A stretch of DNA of 64,000 nt from CAYPNF01 sp964411985 (lineage in GTDB: Bacteria > Verrucomicrobiota > Verrucomicrobiia > Limisphaerales > J093), in contig CAYPNF010000019.1 of assembly GCA_964411985.1 (NCBI GenBank), forward strand, positions 62,001 through 126,000, in the 5' to 3' direction. Under the pieces are notes generated by a model. It was not told the origin of the DNA. It saw only the letters and a list, made by a program, of their open reading frames with translations, and did no database searches. Below, in pieces: positions 25,048-34,000 of this stretch. Position 1 is the first letter of the stretch, and every line of letters starts with the position of its first letter. Position numbers and translations under genes: made by a program.

Positions 25048-26358
25048 ATGAAACAAACACGAGGACCTTTGACCGGCCTGGCTCTCTCCCACCCGAAGAG
25101 GTTTGCCACCCTTGTTCTGGCGGCGTTTTGGCTCCTCGGGTCCTGTTTTTCGAGTGTGCCTTCGACGCACGCGGCTGAGGTTGTGCCTGTCAGCCTCGGA
25201 AGCGAAGTGCTGGCGAATTCGGGCTTCTCGATCCTGCAAGGGAAAAGGGTGGGGTTGATTACGAATCCCTCCGGCCTCAACTCGCGGGGCAAATCTACGA
25301 TCGACCTCCTGCGTCGGGCCCCAGGGGTCAGGCTGGTGGCTCTCTTCGGGCCGGAGCACGGTCTTCGAGGCGAATTCAAAGCAGGTAAGGAGTTCCCAAA
25401 CTCCACAGACCCCAGTACGGGACTGCCGATCTACTCCCTCTACGGGCCCGGCCCAACGCGAAGACCAACGCCAGCCATGCTGTCTTCACTGGATGTATTA
25501 GTTTATGATATCCAAGACACAGGGTGCCGTTCCTACACCTATATCAGTACCATGGGACTGGCGATGGAAGCCTGTGCTGAAGCCAACGTCGGATTCGTGG
25601 TCCTTGATCGCCCCAATCCCTTGGGCGGCCTTCGCGTGGAGGGGCCCATGCTGGATCCTCGTTTCAAGTCCTTCGTGGGACAATGGCCCATTCCCTATGT
25701 GTATGGCATGACCACCGGCGAATTGGCTAGGATGATTAACCGGGAAAGATGGATCGCCAAACCCTGCTCGCTCACGGTGGTGACCATGAAAGGGTGGAAG
25801 CGGACCATGACCTGGCGCGATACGGGACTGAGTTGGGTGGCGACCTCTCCCAACGTACCGCATGGAACAAGTCCCCTCTACCAGGTGGCCACCGGCATGC
25901 TTGGGGAGATCGGAGGATTGCACATCGGCATGGGTTCGGTTTACCCCTTTGAACTCCTCGCCGCTCCCTGGCTCGACGCCCGCCGATTTGCCGAAGCACT
26001 CCGGCAGTTTCGCTTGCCGGGCTTGACCTTTACCCCATGCGATTTTACCCCAGCCACGGGCCTCTACCATGGGCAGTTGGTCCATGGGGTGCGAGTCACT
26101 GTGACCGACCGTGCCTCGGCGCCGCTAACCGCCATGAACTACTACACCCTGGAGGCGGTTCGAAAGTCCTCCGGCCGTGACTTGTTTGCCGAGGCGGTCA
26201 AGGCCGGTCGGACCTTCTCGATGTTCGACAAAGTCAACGGCACGGACCAGACTCGCCTGATGCTCCAGGCGGGGAAGAGCGCTGCTTCGATCGTCCAGTC
26301 CTGGAAGGAAGGCGAAGACCGATTCCGCGCCAGGCGCAAACCTTACTTGATCTACTGA
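25048..26358 (+). CDS. namZ: NamZ-like exo-beta-N-acetylmuramidase (DUF1343, GH171)
   Basis: The start chosen is ATG at 25048 (MKQTRGPLTG), giving 436 residues with a signal peptide (FATLVLAAFWLLGSCF, then AAEV); the frame extends 81 codons upstream into the preceding gene, without merit. The mature protein has the DUF1343 series GKRVGLITNPSGLNSRGKST, ALFGPEHGLRGEFKAG with the conserved E-H pair, VLVYDIQDTGCRSYTYISTM, VLDRPNPLGGLRVEGPML and WVATSPNVPHGTSPLYQVAT. NamZ of Bacillus removes N-acetylmuramic acid from the non-reducing end of peptidoglycan fragments, in the periplasm or outside the cell. The neighbouring genes are an oxidoreductase, a SUMF1 protein and an alpha-galactosidase, which suggests scavenging of glycans, either cell-wall recycling or external food. 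The SGCF-like Cys could be a lipobox but is not a clean one. Confidence 0.88.
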   Translation: MKQTRGPLTGLALSHPKRFATLVLAAFWLLGSCFSSVPSTHAAEVVPVSLGSEVLANSGFSILQGKRVGLITNPSGLNSRGKSTIDLLRRAPGVRLVALFGPEHGLRGEFKAGKEFPNSTDPSTGLPIYSLYGPGPTRRPTPAMLSSLDVLVYDIQDTGCRSYTYISTMGLAMEACAEANVGFVVLDRPNPLGGLRVEGPMLDPRFKSFVGQWPIPYVYGMTTGELARMINRERWIAKPCSLTVVTMKGWKRTMTWRDTGLSWVATSPNVPHGTSPLYQVATGMLGEIGGLHIGMGSVYPFELLAAPWLDARRFAEALRQFRLPGLTFTPCDFTPATGLYHGQLVHGVRVTVTDRASAPLTAMNYYTLEAVRKSSGRDLFAEAVKAGRTFSMFDKVNGTDQTRLMLQAGKSAASIVQSWKEGEDRFRARRKPYLIY

Positions 26359-26429
26359 TTTCCGACGCAACTTCCCCCCTGGCTTCTAGGTGGTTCGCAC
26401 CTCGCCGAGGGGCGATACTCCAAGGTTTT

Positions 26430-28949
26430 ATGACTATGAGAACGACGCAGTTACTGATCACGCTAGTGATGCTGGCTCGACTGGGCATGGCAGCCGAGAT
26501 TTCGCCGGTTGGCGGGATTCCCGCAGAAATGCAGGAACTCCACCACTGGCTGACCGCGAAGTTCGACGGTGGAAAACCCGCTGTCCGACCCCAATGGGGG
26601 CTGACCGTGCTGACCAACTTCGACGAGTTGTGCCTGAACACGCGCATGGGACAGCCGCTTACCATTGGCAAGACGGAGTACGCGCGCGGGGTCTTCTGCC
26701 ATGCTACCAGCAAGGTGATCGTGCGTTTGCCCGCTCCAAGCAAGGCCTTTTCGGCTTCCATCGGGGTGGATAGCAACTCACAGACGCGCGGAGGGCGCGG
26801 CAGCATTGTGTTCTGCCTGACGGTTGCCGGGAAGGAGACGTTCCGTTCCAAGACCATGCGGGAGGGAATGCCGGCGGAGAGGGTCAAGATCGACCTTGGG
26901 GGCGCGACGGAGTTTCTGCTGGAAGTGGGTGACGCTGGCGACGGCATTGCCTGTGACCAGGCGGATTGGGCGGATGCGAAGATCACCTTGACTGACGGCC
27001 GTATCCTGTGGCTGGGAGATTTGCCGGTCATCCAAGGCCAGGAAGCCCCAGCGGTCTCCGCGGATTTGCCCTTCTCGTTCAGTTACGATGGCCAGCCCTC
27101 AACCGCCCTCCTCGAACAATGGAGTGTGGACCGCCAGGTCAAGCGCCTCGACGAGCAACGAACCGAGCGAACGATTACTTGGACCGATCCCAAGACCCAG
27201 TTGGCTCTCCGTTGGGTTGCCATCGAGTACCACGATTTCCCAACGGTCGAGTGGACCTTGTACTTTAAGAACTCCGGAACAGCGGATACCCCCATCATCG
27301 CGGACATCCAAGCCCTCGATACTCGTTTCGAGCGTAAGAAGGACGAGGTCTATGCCAGGTTCGCCTCCCCCGGTGAGTTCGTTTTGAACCACCATATCGG
27401 TAGCCCATGTGCACCCAATGACTACCAACCACTCCGCACAGTTCTGCTTGCTGATGCAAACAAACGTATCGCCACCTCCGGCGGTCGCGGGTCAAACAGC
27501 GACTGGCCCTATTTCAACGTCGAATGGCCGGGTGAAGGGGTTATCGCCGTGATAGGCTGGCCCGGTCAGTGGGCGGCGAGTTTCTCCAGAGACAAGGCCA
27601 ATGGATTGCGGGCGCGCGCGGGTCAGGAGCAAACGCACTTCAAACTCCTGCCCGGTGAGGAAGTGCGCACCCCGCTGGTTGTATTGCAGTTTTGGAAAGG
27701 GGATAGGATTCGCTCCCAGAACACGTTCCGTCGATGGATGCTCACCCACAATGTGCCTAGGCCGGGCGGCCAACCCATCAAGCCGATGGTGTTCGGTTGC
27801 AGCTCCCACTTTACCAGTGAAATGGTCGACGCGAACGAAAAAAATCAATTGCAATTCATCAATCGCTACCTGGAGGAGCGACTTCGGATTGACTATTGGT
27901 GGATGGATGCGGGCTGGTACTTCTGCGACGGCAATTGGGTCAAGACCGGCACTTGGGAAGTCGATACCAAGCGCTTTCCTCGAGGCCTTCGGGCCATCAG
28001 CGACCATGCGCATTCCAAGGGCATCAAAACCATCGTCTGGTTCGAGCCCGAACGCGTTCACCCAGGTACTTGGCTTGCGGAGACCCACCCGGGGTGGATC
28101 TTGGGTGGCACAAACGGTGGCCTGCTGAACCTGGGTGATCCCCGGGCTCGCCAATGGATCACCGACCACGTCAGCAAGCTGATTGATACGCAGGGGATCG
28201 ATCTGTACCGCCAGGACTTCAACATGGATCCGCTAGAACTGTGGCGGAAGAACGATGCGCCAGATCGCCAGGGCATCACCGAGATCCAGCATGTTACGGG
28301 CTACCTGGCCTATTGGGACGAGTTGCTCCGCAGGCATCCAGGATTGCTGATCGACTCCTGCGCAAGCGGCGGTCGGCGAAACGACCTGGAAACGATGCGC
28401 CGCTCCGTGCCGCTGTGGCGGACCGATTTCCGCCTCGATCCAGTCGGTACCCAGTGTCATAGCTATGGGATTTCGTTCTGGATCCCGCTGAGCGGGACCG
28501 GCACGGGGGATTTCGCCGTGTACGACTTTCGCAGCAACATGGCACCGCTCCTGAACTGCATCTGGGACGTGCGTGTCCAGGACGCCAACTACGATCGGAT
28601 GCGAAAGATGTTGGAGCAGTTCCGTCGCGTGGCCGATTGCTATCTCGGAGATTACTATCCGTTGACACCTTACAGCCTGGAGAACACCTCCTGGCTGGGG
28701 TGGCAGTTTGACCGACCCGATCGCGGCACAGGCATGGTGCAGGTCTTCAGGCGAAGCGAGAGCATCTACAAGATGGCTGACCTGAGACTTCACGGGCTGG
28801 ACCCCGAAGCCCGTTACCGGGTGACGAACCTTGATTCAGCGGAGGTCAGCGTTATCAGGGGTCGACAACTGATGGAATCGGGCATGCCTGTCCTGCTGAC
28901 GGATCGTCCTAGTGCGACGTTGATCCTCTATGAAAAGATGGGTTCGTAG
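26430..28949 (+). CDS. Exported alpha-galactosidase (GH36) with N-terminal NPCBM domain
   Basis: An 839-residue protein with a signal peptide (TTQLLITLVMLARLGMAAE). Residues about 50-190 are an NPCBM carbohydrate-binding domain (QPLTIGKTEYARGVFCHATS, SIGVDSNSQTRGGRGSIVF). Then come a beta-sandwich and a GH36 (melibiase) barrel with IDYWWMDAGWYFCDGNW, TIVWFEPERVHPGTWL, nucleophile D596 in YRQDFNMDP, LLIDSCASGGRRNDLETMRR and the acid/base D666 in WRTDF. All catalytic features are present. It should remove terminal alpha-galactose, or a related alpha-linked sugar, from oligo- or polysaccharides outside the cytoplasm. It starts 71 bases after namZ on the same strand, possibly in one transcript. 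ATG at 26430; an ATG two codons later is equally possible. Confidence 0.9.
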   Translation: MTMRTTQLLITLVMLARLGMAAEISPVGGIPAEMQELHHWLTAKFDGGKPAVRPQWGLTVLTNFDELCLNTRMGQPLTIGKTEYARGVFCHATSKVIVRLPAPSKAFSASIGVDSNSQTRGGRGSIVFCLTVAGKETFRSKTMREGMPAERVKIDLGGATEFLLEVGDAGDGIACDQADWADAKITLTDGRILWLGDLPVIQGQEAPAVSADLPFSFSYDGQPSTALLEQWSVDRQVKRLDEQRTERTITWTDPKTQLALRWVAIEYHDFPTVEWTLYFKNSGTADTPIIADIQALDTRFERKKDEVYARFASPGEFVLNHHIGSPCAPNDYQPLRTVLLADANKRIATSGGRGSNSDWPYFNVEWPGEGVIAVIGWPGQWAASFSRDKANGLRARAGQEQTHFKLLPGEEVRTPLVVLQFWKGDRIRSQNTFRRWMLTHNVPRPGGQPIKPMVFGCSSHFTSEMVDANEKNQLQFINRYLEERLRIDYWWMDAGWYFCDGNWVKTGTWEVDTKRFPRGLRAISDHAHSKGIKTIVWFEPERVHPGTWLAETHPGWILGGTNGGLLNLGDPRARQWITDHVSKLIDTQGIDLYRQDFNMDPLELWRKNDAPDRQGITEIQHVTGYLAYWDELLRRHPGLLIDSCASGGRRNDLETMRRSVPLWRTDFRLDPVGTQCHSYGISFWIPLSGTGTGDFAVYDFRSNMAPLLNCIWDVRVQDANYDRMRKMLEQFRRVADCYLGDYYPLTPYSLENTSWLGWQFDRPDRGTGMVQVFRRSESIYKMADLRLHGLDPEARYRVTNLDSAEVSVIRGRQLMESGMPVLLTDRPSATLILYEKMGS

Positions 28950-29129
28950 AGCTTGACTTCGGATTCAAACGGCGCGACTTGGCGATGGCGATAGACCGCC
29001 GTCTGGAAGACCCCGGTCCATGTTAGGTACAGAGACAACCCCACCGACGTCACAAGAAGCAAGAGTCTTCCTGGTTCCTGACCTGATCTTCGGATCTCGA
29101 TTCCCAGGCGGAGGACCGCTGAAAGCACG

Positions 29130-29155
29130 GAAGGCAAGGCATGAGCCTTGCCTTC
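29130..29155. terminator. Perfect 11-bp hairpin between convergent genes
   Basis: GAAGGCAAGGC, loop ATGA, GCCTTGCCTTC: eleven pairs with no mismatch, in the 234-base gap between the convergent alpha-galactosidase and VPDSG-CTERM-like genes. There is no T-run on either side, so it may act as a factor-dependent terminator, protect 3' ends, or be a dispersed palindromic element. Confidence 0.5.
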
Positions 29156-29183
29156 GTTCGTAGGTAGACAAAAGTTACGCGGA

Positions 29184-29813
29184 TTAGGCGAGTTTCCGCC
29201 TGATGAACCCTAAGGCCGCCAGACCACAGCCCAACAGAGAAAAGGTCGTGCCCCCGTCGGGAGTGTGGATCAGCTGGTCCTGGACCTCACTCGACTTTTC
29301 GCTCCACAGGTGCATCACTGCGGTGCCGAAACTTCCGTCCGTATCCGACAAGGGATCATACTTACCCAACAAGGGATCATAACCCACCGGTAAGCCCAGG
29401 CCCTGCGTCACGTATGTGTTGTTCGCCGGTTTAACAATCTCGCCTTCAAAGAACCAGATCGCTTCCTGCACAGCGCCAGCGTTTCCTCGTGGGATCAAGC
29501 CAAAGTGATACTGGCTAAACAGCCAATCAGTCGCAAAACTAATGTTATCAGGGTTGCCACCGCTGACCCCACCACCCACCGCGCCCGCCTGAATCGAATA
29601 GAAGTAAGGCGTATTCCACGAGAAGTACTCATTCTTCTCGATGCAGAAGGTTCCAAACTCGCCGTTGGCAGTGGTCTTGGCCCAGAATTCGCCGCCCCCC
29701 CCTTGGGAATAGCCTTTGTTGCTGAGTATAACCGTTGGAGTCGCGAGCGCTGCTGGCACGAAGTTAAGACTCGCCACCACCACTCCCGCTAGAATTGTAT
29801 TCGTTAGTTTCAT
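29184..29813 (-). CDS. Exported protein with VPDSG-CTERM-like sorting tail
   Basis: A 209-residue protein with a signal peptide (NTILAGVVVASLNFVPAALA). The middle is Gly-, Tyr- and Asn-rich (VILSNKGYSQGGGGEFWAKT, FCIEKNEYFSW) and of unknown fold. The last 26 residues are TPDGGTT, a hydrophobic helix (FSLLGCGLAALGF) and IRRKLA. This is the tripartite layout of VPDSG-CTERM/PEP-CTERM tails, here with T-P-D-G-G in place of V-P-D-S-G. Such proteins are cut and anchored or released by an exosortase in the inner membrane and are linked to exopolysaccharide producers. No exosortase gene is in this window. The AT-rich 461 bases upstream probably contain its promoter. Confidence 0.85.
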   Translation of the reverse strand: MKLTNTILAGVVVASLNFVPAALATPTVILSNKGYSQGGGGEFWAKTTANGEFGTFCIEKNEYFSWNTPYFYSIQAGAVGGGVSGGNPDNISFATDWLFSQYHFGLIPRGNAGAVQEAIWFFEGEIVKPANNTYVTQGLGLPVGYDPLLGKYDPLSDTDGSFGTAVMHLWSEKSSEVQDQLIHTPDGGTTFSLLGCGLAALGFIRRKLA

Positions 29814-30274
29814 TCAATTTTGGTTTGTAACCGTCATGCCGAACAGATGATTGCTATTAAGCATTCTCCATGCCAGTTATATACTAGATGTGTATGTGCA
29901 TAACAATCAATGTTTTACATCCTACATCGATTTCTCTGTTCGGCCATGTTCCGCCCATCCATTGTAAGGAAACCCGTCGTTTGTGGAGGTGAAGGAAGGC
30001 CACAGTGATCATTGAGGAATGCTTACAAATGCTGTAATACAGCATATAGCAACATCTTCAGGAGGATCGGCTTGGATAAATCTGACACGGGAATCCACTG
30101 TTAGGATTTCCGACACAATTGAGGCCGATGGCTCTTTCCGCCAACCCCAAAGACCGTCAGGGATGGAGCGGGCAGTGCGGACCCTACGTGGCACTGCCCT
30201 CGGCTCCGGACATTTCAGCTTGTGAACCGTCTGCCAATAGGGGTAATTTCGATTGCATCGCCTATCTTGCCTTT
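29814..30274. other. AT-rich intergenic region with divergent promoters
   Basis: 461 bases between the divergent VPDSG-CTERM-like gene and the small exported-protein gene. The left 150 bases are clearly AT-richer than the surroundings and include TTATATACTAG-like stretches that could be -10 elements for the minus strand. A perfect 17-base palindrome lies at 30029-30045. No open reading frame with protein character was found. Confidence 0.6.
30029..30045. promoter_or_regulatory. Perfect 17-base palindrome, possible operator
   Basis: ATGCTGTA, a central A, then TACAGCAT: perfect dyad symmetry over 17 bases in non-coding DNA, 230 bases upstream of the small exported-protein gene and 216 bases upstream of the VPDSG-CTERM-like gene. 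The size suits a helix-turn-helix dimer. It is not followed by a T-run, so it does not look like a terminator. The binding protein is unknown. Confidence 0.35.
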
Positions 30275-30934
30275 ATGAAGAACCCCGTTTTGTTGGCTGC
30301 TTCCTTGTTGTTGAGCCTTGTTACCACCGCGGTCATTGCCGAGGGAATGGGCAAGGTGGGGGAAAGATGGATTTACCAACATGAGGGTACTCGCCCTTTG
30401 AGTAACCCCCCGGCTGCCATCCAGGGCGATCGGACCAACGAAGTGGTCGCGATCAAAGGTGAAGCCGCCAACAAACGCTGGCTCTTGAAACATATTTGGG
30501 GGGAGAAAGACGAGAACCCCGGCACCTTGTATGTGGATGTCGACAAGCGGCTGCATCAGGTTGATGTCGGCAGTTCCCTGACTCTCAACTTTGCCCCCCC
30601 GGTCCCCATGGAATGGGGCGAGCTAGCAGTCGGCGAGAAGAAAGTCACGGAGAGCAAGATGGCGGTGGCGGGATTTGAGATACCTTTGAAGTATGAAGCG
30701 ATTCGTCTTCCGGACGAGACCGTGAGGGTTCCGGCCGGCGAATTCACCCTTTGTCGGCATATCCAAGTTGTAGTCCATGGCACCGATGCGCAGGGCTCAC
30801 CTAGCAAAAGCCGGTCCGATTATTGGTTCCATCCAAAAGCCAATGGCCTGGTCAAGGAGATTACCATTTCCAACTACGAAACAGATGCCAAGCAGTCCAG
30901 TACCAGTACCCTGAAGGCCCACAGCGCGCCCTGA
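30275..30934 (+). CDS. Small exported hypothetical protein
   Basis: The start chosen is ATG at 30275 (MKNPVLLAASLLLSLVTTAV), giving 219 residues with a clear signal peptide cut near AVIAEG; the frame is open 52 codons further up but without signal or protein character. The mature part is a beta-rich domain (VGERWIYQHEGTRPLSNPP, FEIPLKYEAIRLPDETVRVP, AGEFTLCRHIQVVVHG, SDYWFHPKANGLVKEI). The V-P-A-G-E-F-x-x-C and Y-W-F-x-P-x-x-G-L-V-K pattern is seen in many uncharacterised periplasmic or lipocalin-like proteins, but I cannot name a family. It is followed by the giant sensor kinase on the same strand. Confidence 0.75.
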   Translation: MKNPVLLAASLLLSLVTTAVIAEGMGKVGERWIYQHEGTRPLSNPPAAIQGDRTNEVVAIKGEAANKRWLLKHIWGEKDENPGTLYVDVDKRLHQVDVGSSLTLNFAPPVPMEWGELAVGEKKVTESKMAVAGFEIPLKYEAIRLPDETVRVPAGEFTLCRHIQVVVHGTDAQGSPSKSRSDYWFHPKANGLVKEITISNYETDAKQSSTSTLKAHSAP

Positions 30935-31038
30935 AGCACTTCTGAAATCTGGAAGGGTCCACCTGCGGAGGGTGCCGAGGGATTCTGACCGTGTCACGGT
31001 CCTTGCCATATTCGAAGGCCTCGGTCAGCCTTCGGGAG

Positions 31039-34000
31039 ATGCGTGCGGCAACGACAATGTTATTCTATCGCAGTATCCGTGCCTCATGTTGTCACGACGT
31101 TGTCCCCTGTGGTGCGAGGCTCGCAGCGCCTCAGCCGGAAAGGGCACCGTCGAGTCGCCCCCAATGGGCGGCAGAAAGCTCCACTTTTCTCAGTTGGTGG
31201 GTTGCTCTCGTGGCCTCCTGGGTTTTGCTTTGCTTTATGGGCGTCGTCGTGGCGGCCGACGCACCGGGAAGATATCTCAATTTTCGGCGATTGACACCAG
31301 CGGACGGCTTGCCGGCGGAGCAGGTGCTTTGCGTGTTGGAGGACAGCCGTGGGTTTCTTTGGTTTGGGACTTCCGACGGCTTGGCTCGCTACGACAGCCG
31401 TGAATTCCGCGTCTTTCGTCCTGATCCAAAGGATGCCTCCAGCTTGGCGGAAGCCGCTGTGTCGGCGATCCAGGAGGACACACAGGGCAACCTTTGGATC
31501 GCCACATCGGCTGGTCTCGATCTCTGGCATCGGAACACGGAGCACTTCTCCCATTTTCGGCATAACCCCACCAACCATGCCAGCCTCAGTGGTGACAAAA
31601 TCAGGAGCCTCCTCCTAGACGAAGACGGTTCGCTTTGGGTGGGAACTGCAGGCGCCGGACTGAACCATTTGGATCCAAGCTCCGGAAAGTGCGAACGATT
31701 TGAGAAGCAACCTGGTCAGTTAGACGGTTTGGGCGGAAACACGATTAGGTGTTTGTTCCGCGATCGGCAGGGCTTCCTGTGGATCGGCACTGCCGATGGC
31801 GGTTTGAACCAGTTCGATCAGAAAACGGGCCACTTTCGGGTATATGGGCACAACCCCGGTGATCCACGCAGCCTCAGTCACAACAACGTCTCTGCGATCG
31901 CTGAGGATACCGAGGGCTATCTCTGGGTGGGTACTGAAAATGGAGTTTCCCGCCTGGACAAGGAGCGTCGGTTCTTCGATCGGTTTACCGCCAACGTGGA
32001 CGATCCCGGCGCCTTGCAGGCTCAGATCGTGAGTGACGTCTTGGTGGACCGGGACGGATCGGTGTGGGTGGGGACCGATGCCGGCGGACTGAGCCGTTTC
32101 GATGCCGCGAGAAAGCTGTTCACGCACTATCGGCACTCGAAGTATGCCGAACATACGCTAGCCAGTGACGTGATACGCGCCCTCTTTCAGGATCGGAGCG
32201 GCGATCTTTGGATCGGCCACTATCCCAACGGGGTCAGTCATGCGGATCGTCTTGCCGAGCCGTTTCGGGTTTTCCGCAGTCTGCCGGGTGAAACGAACAC
32301 CTTGTCGGATGACCATATTCAGCCATTCCTGGAGGATCCCTCAGGCGACCTTTGGGTGGGCACTGATAATGGTGGGTTGAACCATTGGCGCCAGGCCACC
32401 GGGCGATGGACCAGCTACCAGCATGACCCGCATGATCCGCGGGGAGTGGTGGCTAACTCCGTGTTGGCTTTGCTACGCGATTCCCGCGGCCAGATCTGGG
32501 TCGGCACGTGGGAAGGAGGACTAAACCGATTCGAGCCGAACTCCGGCACGTTTCACCGTTATCTGCCGGAGCTCGGTCGAACCAACTCGCTGAGTTCTCC
32601 CCATGTCTGCGGCTTGGTAGAGGATCACCAGCAGCAAATCTGGGCGGCCACCTCGGGTGGGGGCCTTAATCGATACGTCCCGAGCGAAGACGGATTCGTC
32701 CATTACCGTTACGATTCGGACGATTCCCAGAGTCTGAATGATGACTTCGTGCGGCGGCTGTTGGTGACACGCGATGGGACCTTCTGGGTAGGCACGTCGA
32801 AAGGTATGGCGCGATGGGTGCCCGCCACCCAGAACTGGAAGCGTTTCCAGGCCAAGCTTGGGGAATCAGGCGCCTTAAGCAGCGATCAGATCGAGGATTT
32901 GCTGGAGGATCACGAAGGGATCCTCTGGGTCTCCACTGCGGGCGGCGGCTTGAATCGCCTGGACCCGCGAACCGGCCGGTTTGAGCACTTCGGCACTGCC
33001 GACGGCCTGCCCAGCGATGTTCTGCGCGGTCTGCTCGAGGATGCCGACGGGATGCTCTGGGTTGCCTCCAATGAAGGTCTGGCCCGTTTCGATCCCCGCA
33101 CACGCAACATCCGCGTCTACGACGAAAGTAATGGGTTGCCGGGGAGTCAGTTCTCACACCACGGCCGGCTGCGCTTGCGTTCAGGCGAACTCCTCTTTGG
33201 AACCACGCAGGGGTTCGTGAGGTTCGATCCTCGAATGGTTCAGCCAAATACCAATCCGCCCCCCGTGGTGCTGACCCGGTTCGAAGTGTTCAATGAGCCC
33301 CAAGCGCCAGGAGCACCGGGTTCACCATTGAAGGTAAGTATTACCGAAACCCGGCTCCTCCAAATTCCGTCGAGGATGTCGGTCATCAGTTTTCAGTTCG
33401 CCGCATTGGGATTTCATGCGGCTGCGCGCACCAGCTACGAGTATCGGCTCGAAGGTTTCGACACAGCTTGGCGCAAAGCCGGGTCGGAACGCCGCGCCAC
33501 CTTCACCAACCTGGACCCGGGTCGTTACCGGTTCCGTGTCCGGGCCGCCTACGGTGATGGCCAATGGAGCGAGAACCGCCCAGGCTTGGCGCTGGTCATC
33601 CAGCCCGCATGGTGGCAGAACTGGTGGGTGCGAGGCGTGTCTGCGTGGGGATTGATCGCCGGATTGTTGGCGACAGGTTGGAGGATTGCCAACGGTCGTG
33701 CTCGCGCGCGGTTGCAGGAGGCCGAGCGGGAACGGGAACGGGCGCAGGAGGGAGAACGGGCTGCTACCCGCCTGCGTTTGGCCTTGGAAGCCGCTCATCA
33801 GGGTTTCTACGACTTGAACGTGCAGACCGGCGAAGCCGAGGTTAGCGCGGAATACGCCACCATGCTTGGCTATGACGCGCAGGGTTTTCGCGAGACGAAT
33901 GACGCCTGGATAGAACGGCTCCACCCCGACGATCAGCAACCGGTGGCGGCGGTCTATCGCGATTACATCGCTGGCAAACTCCCGGAATACCGGGTTGAGT

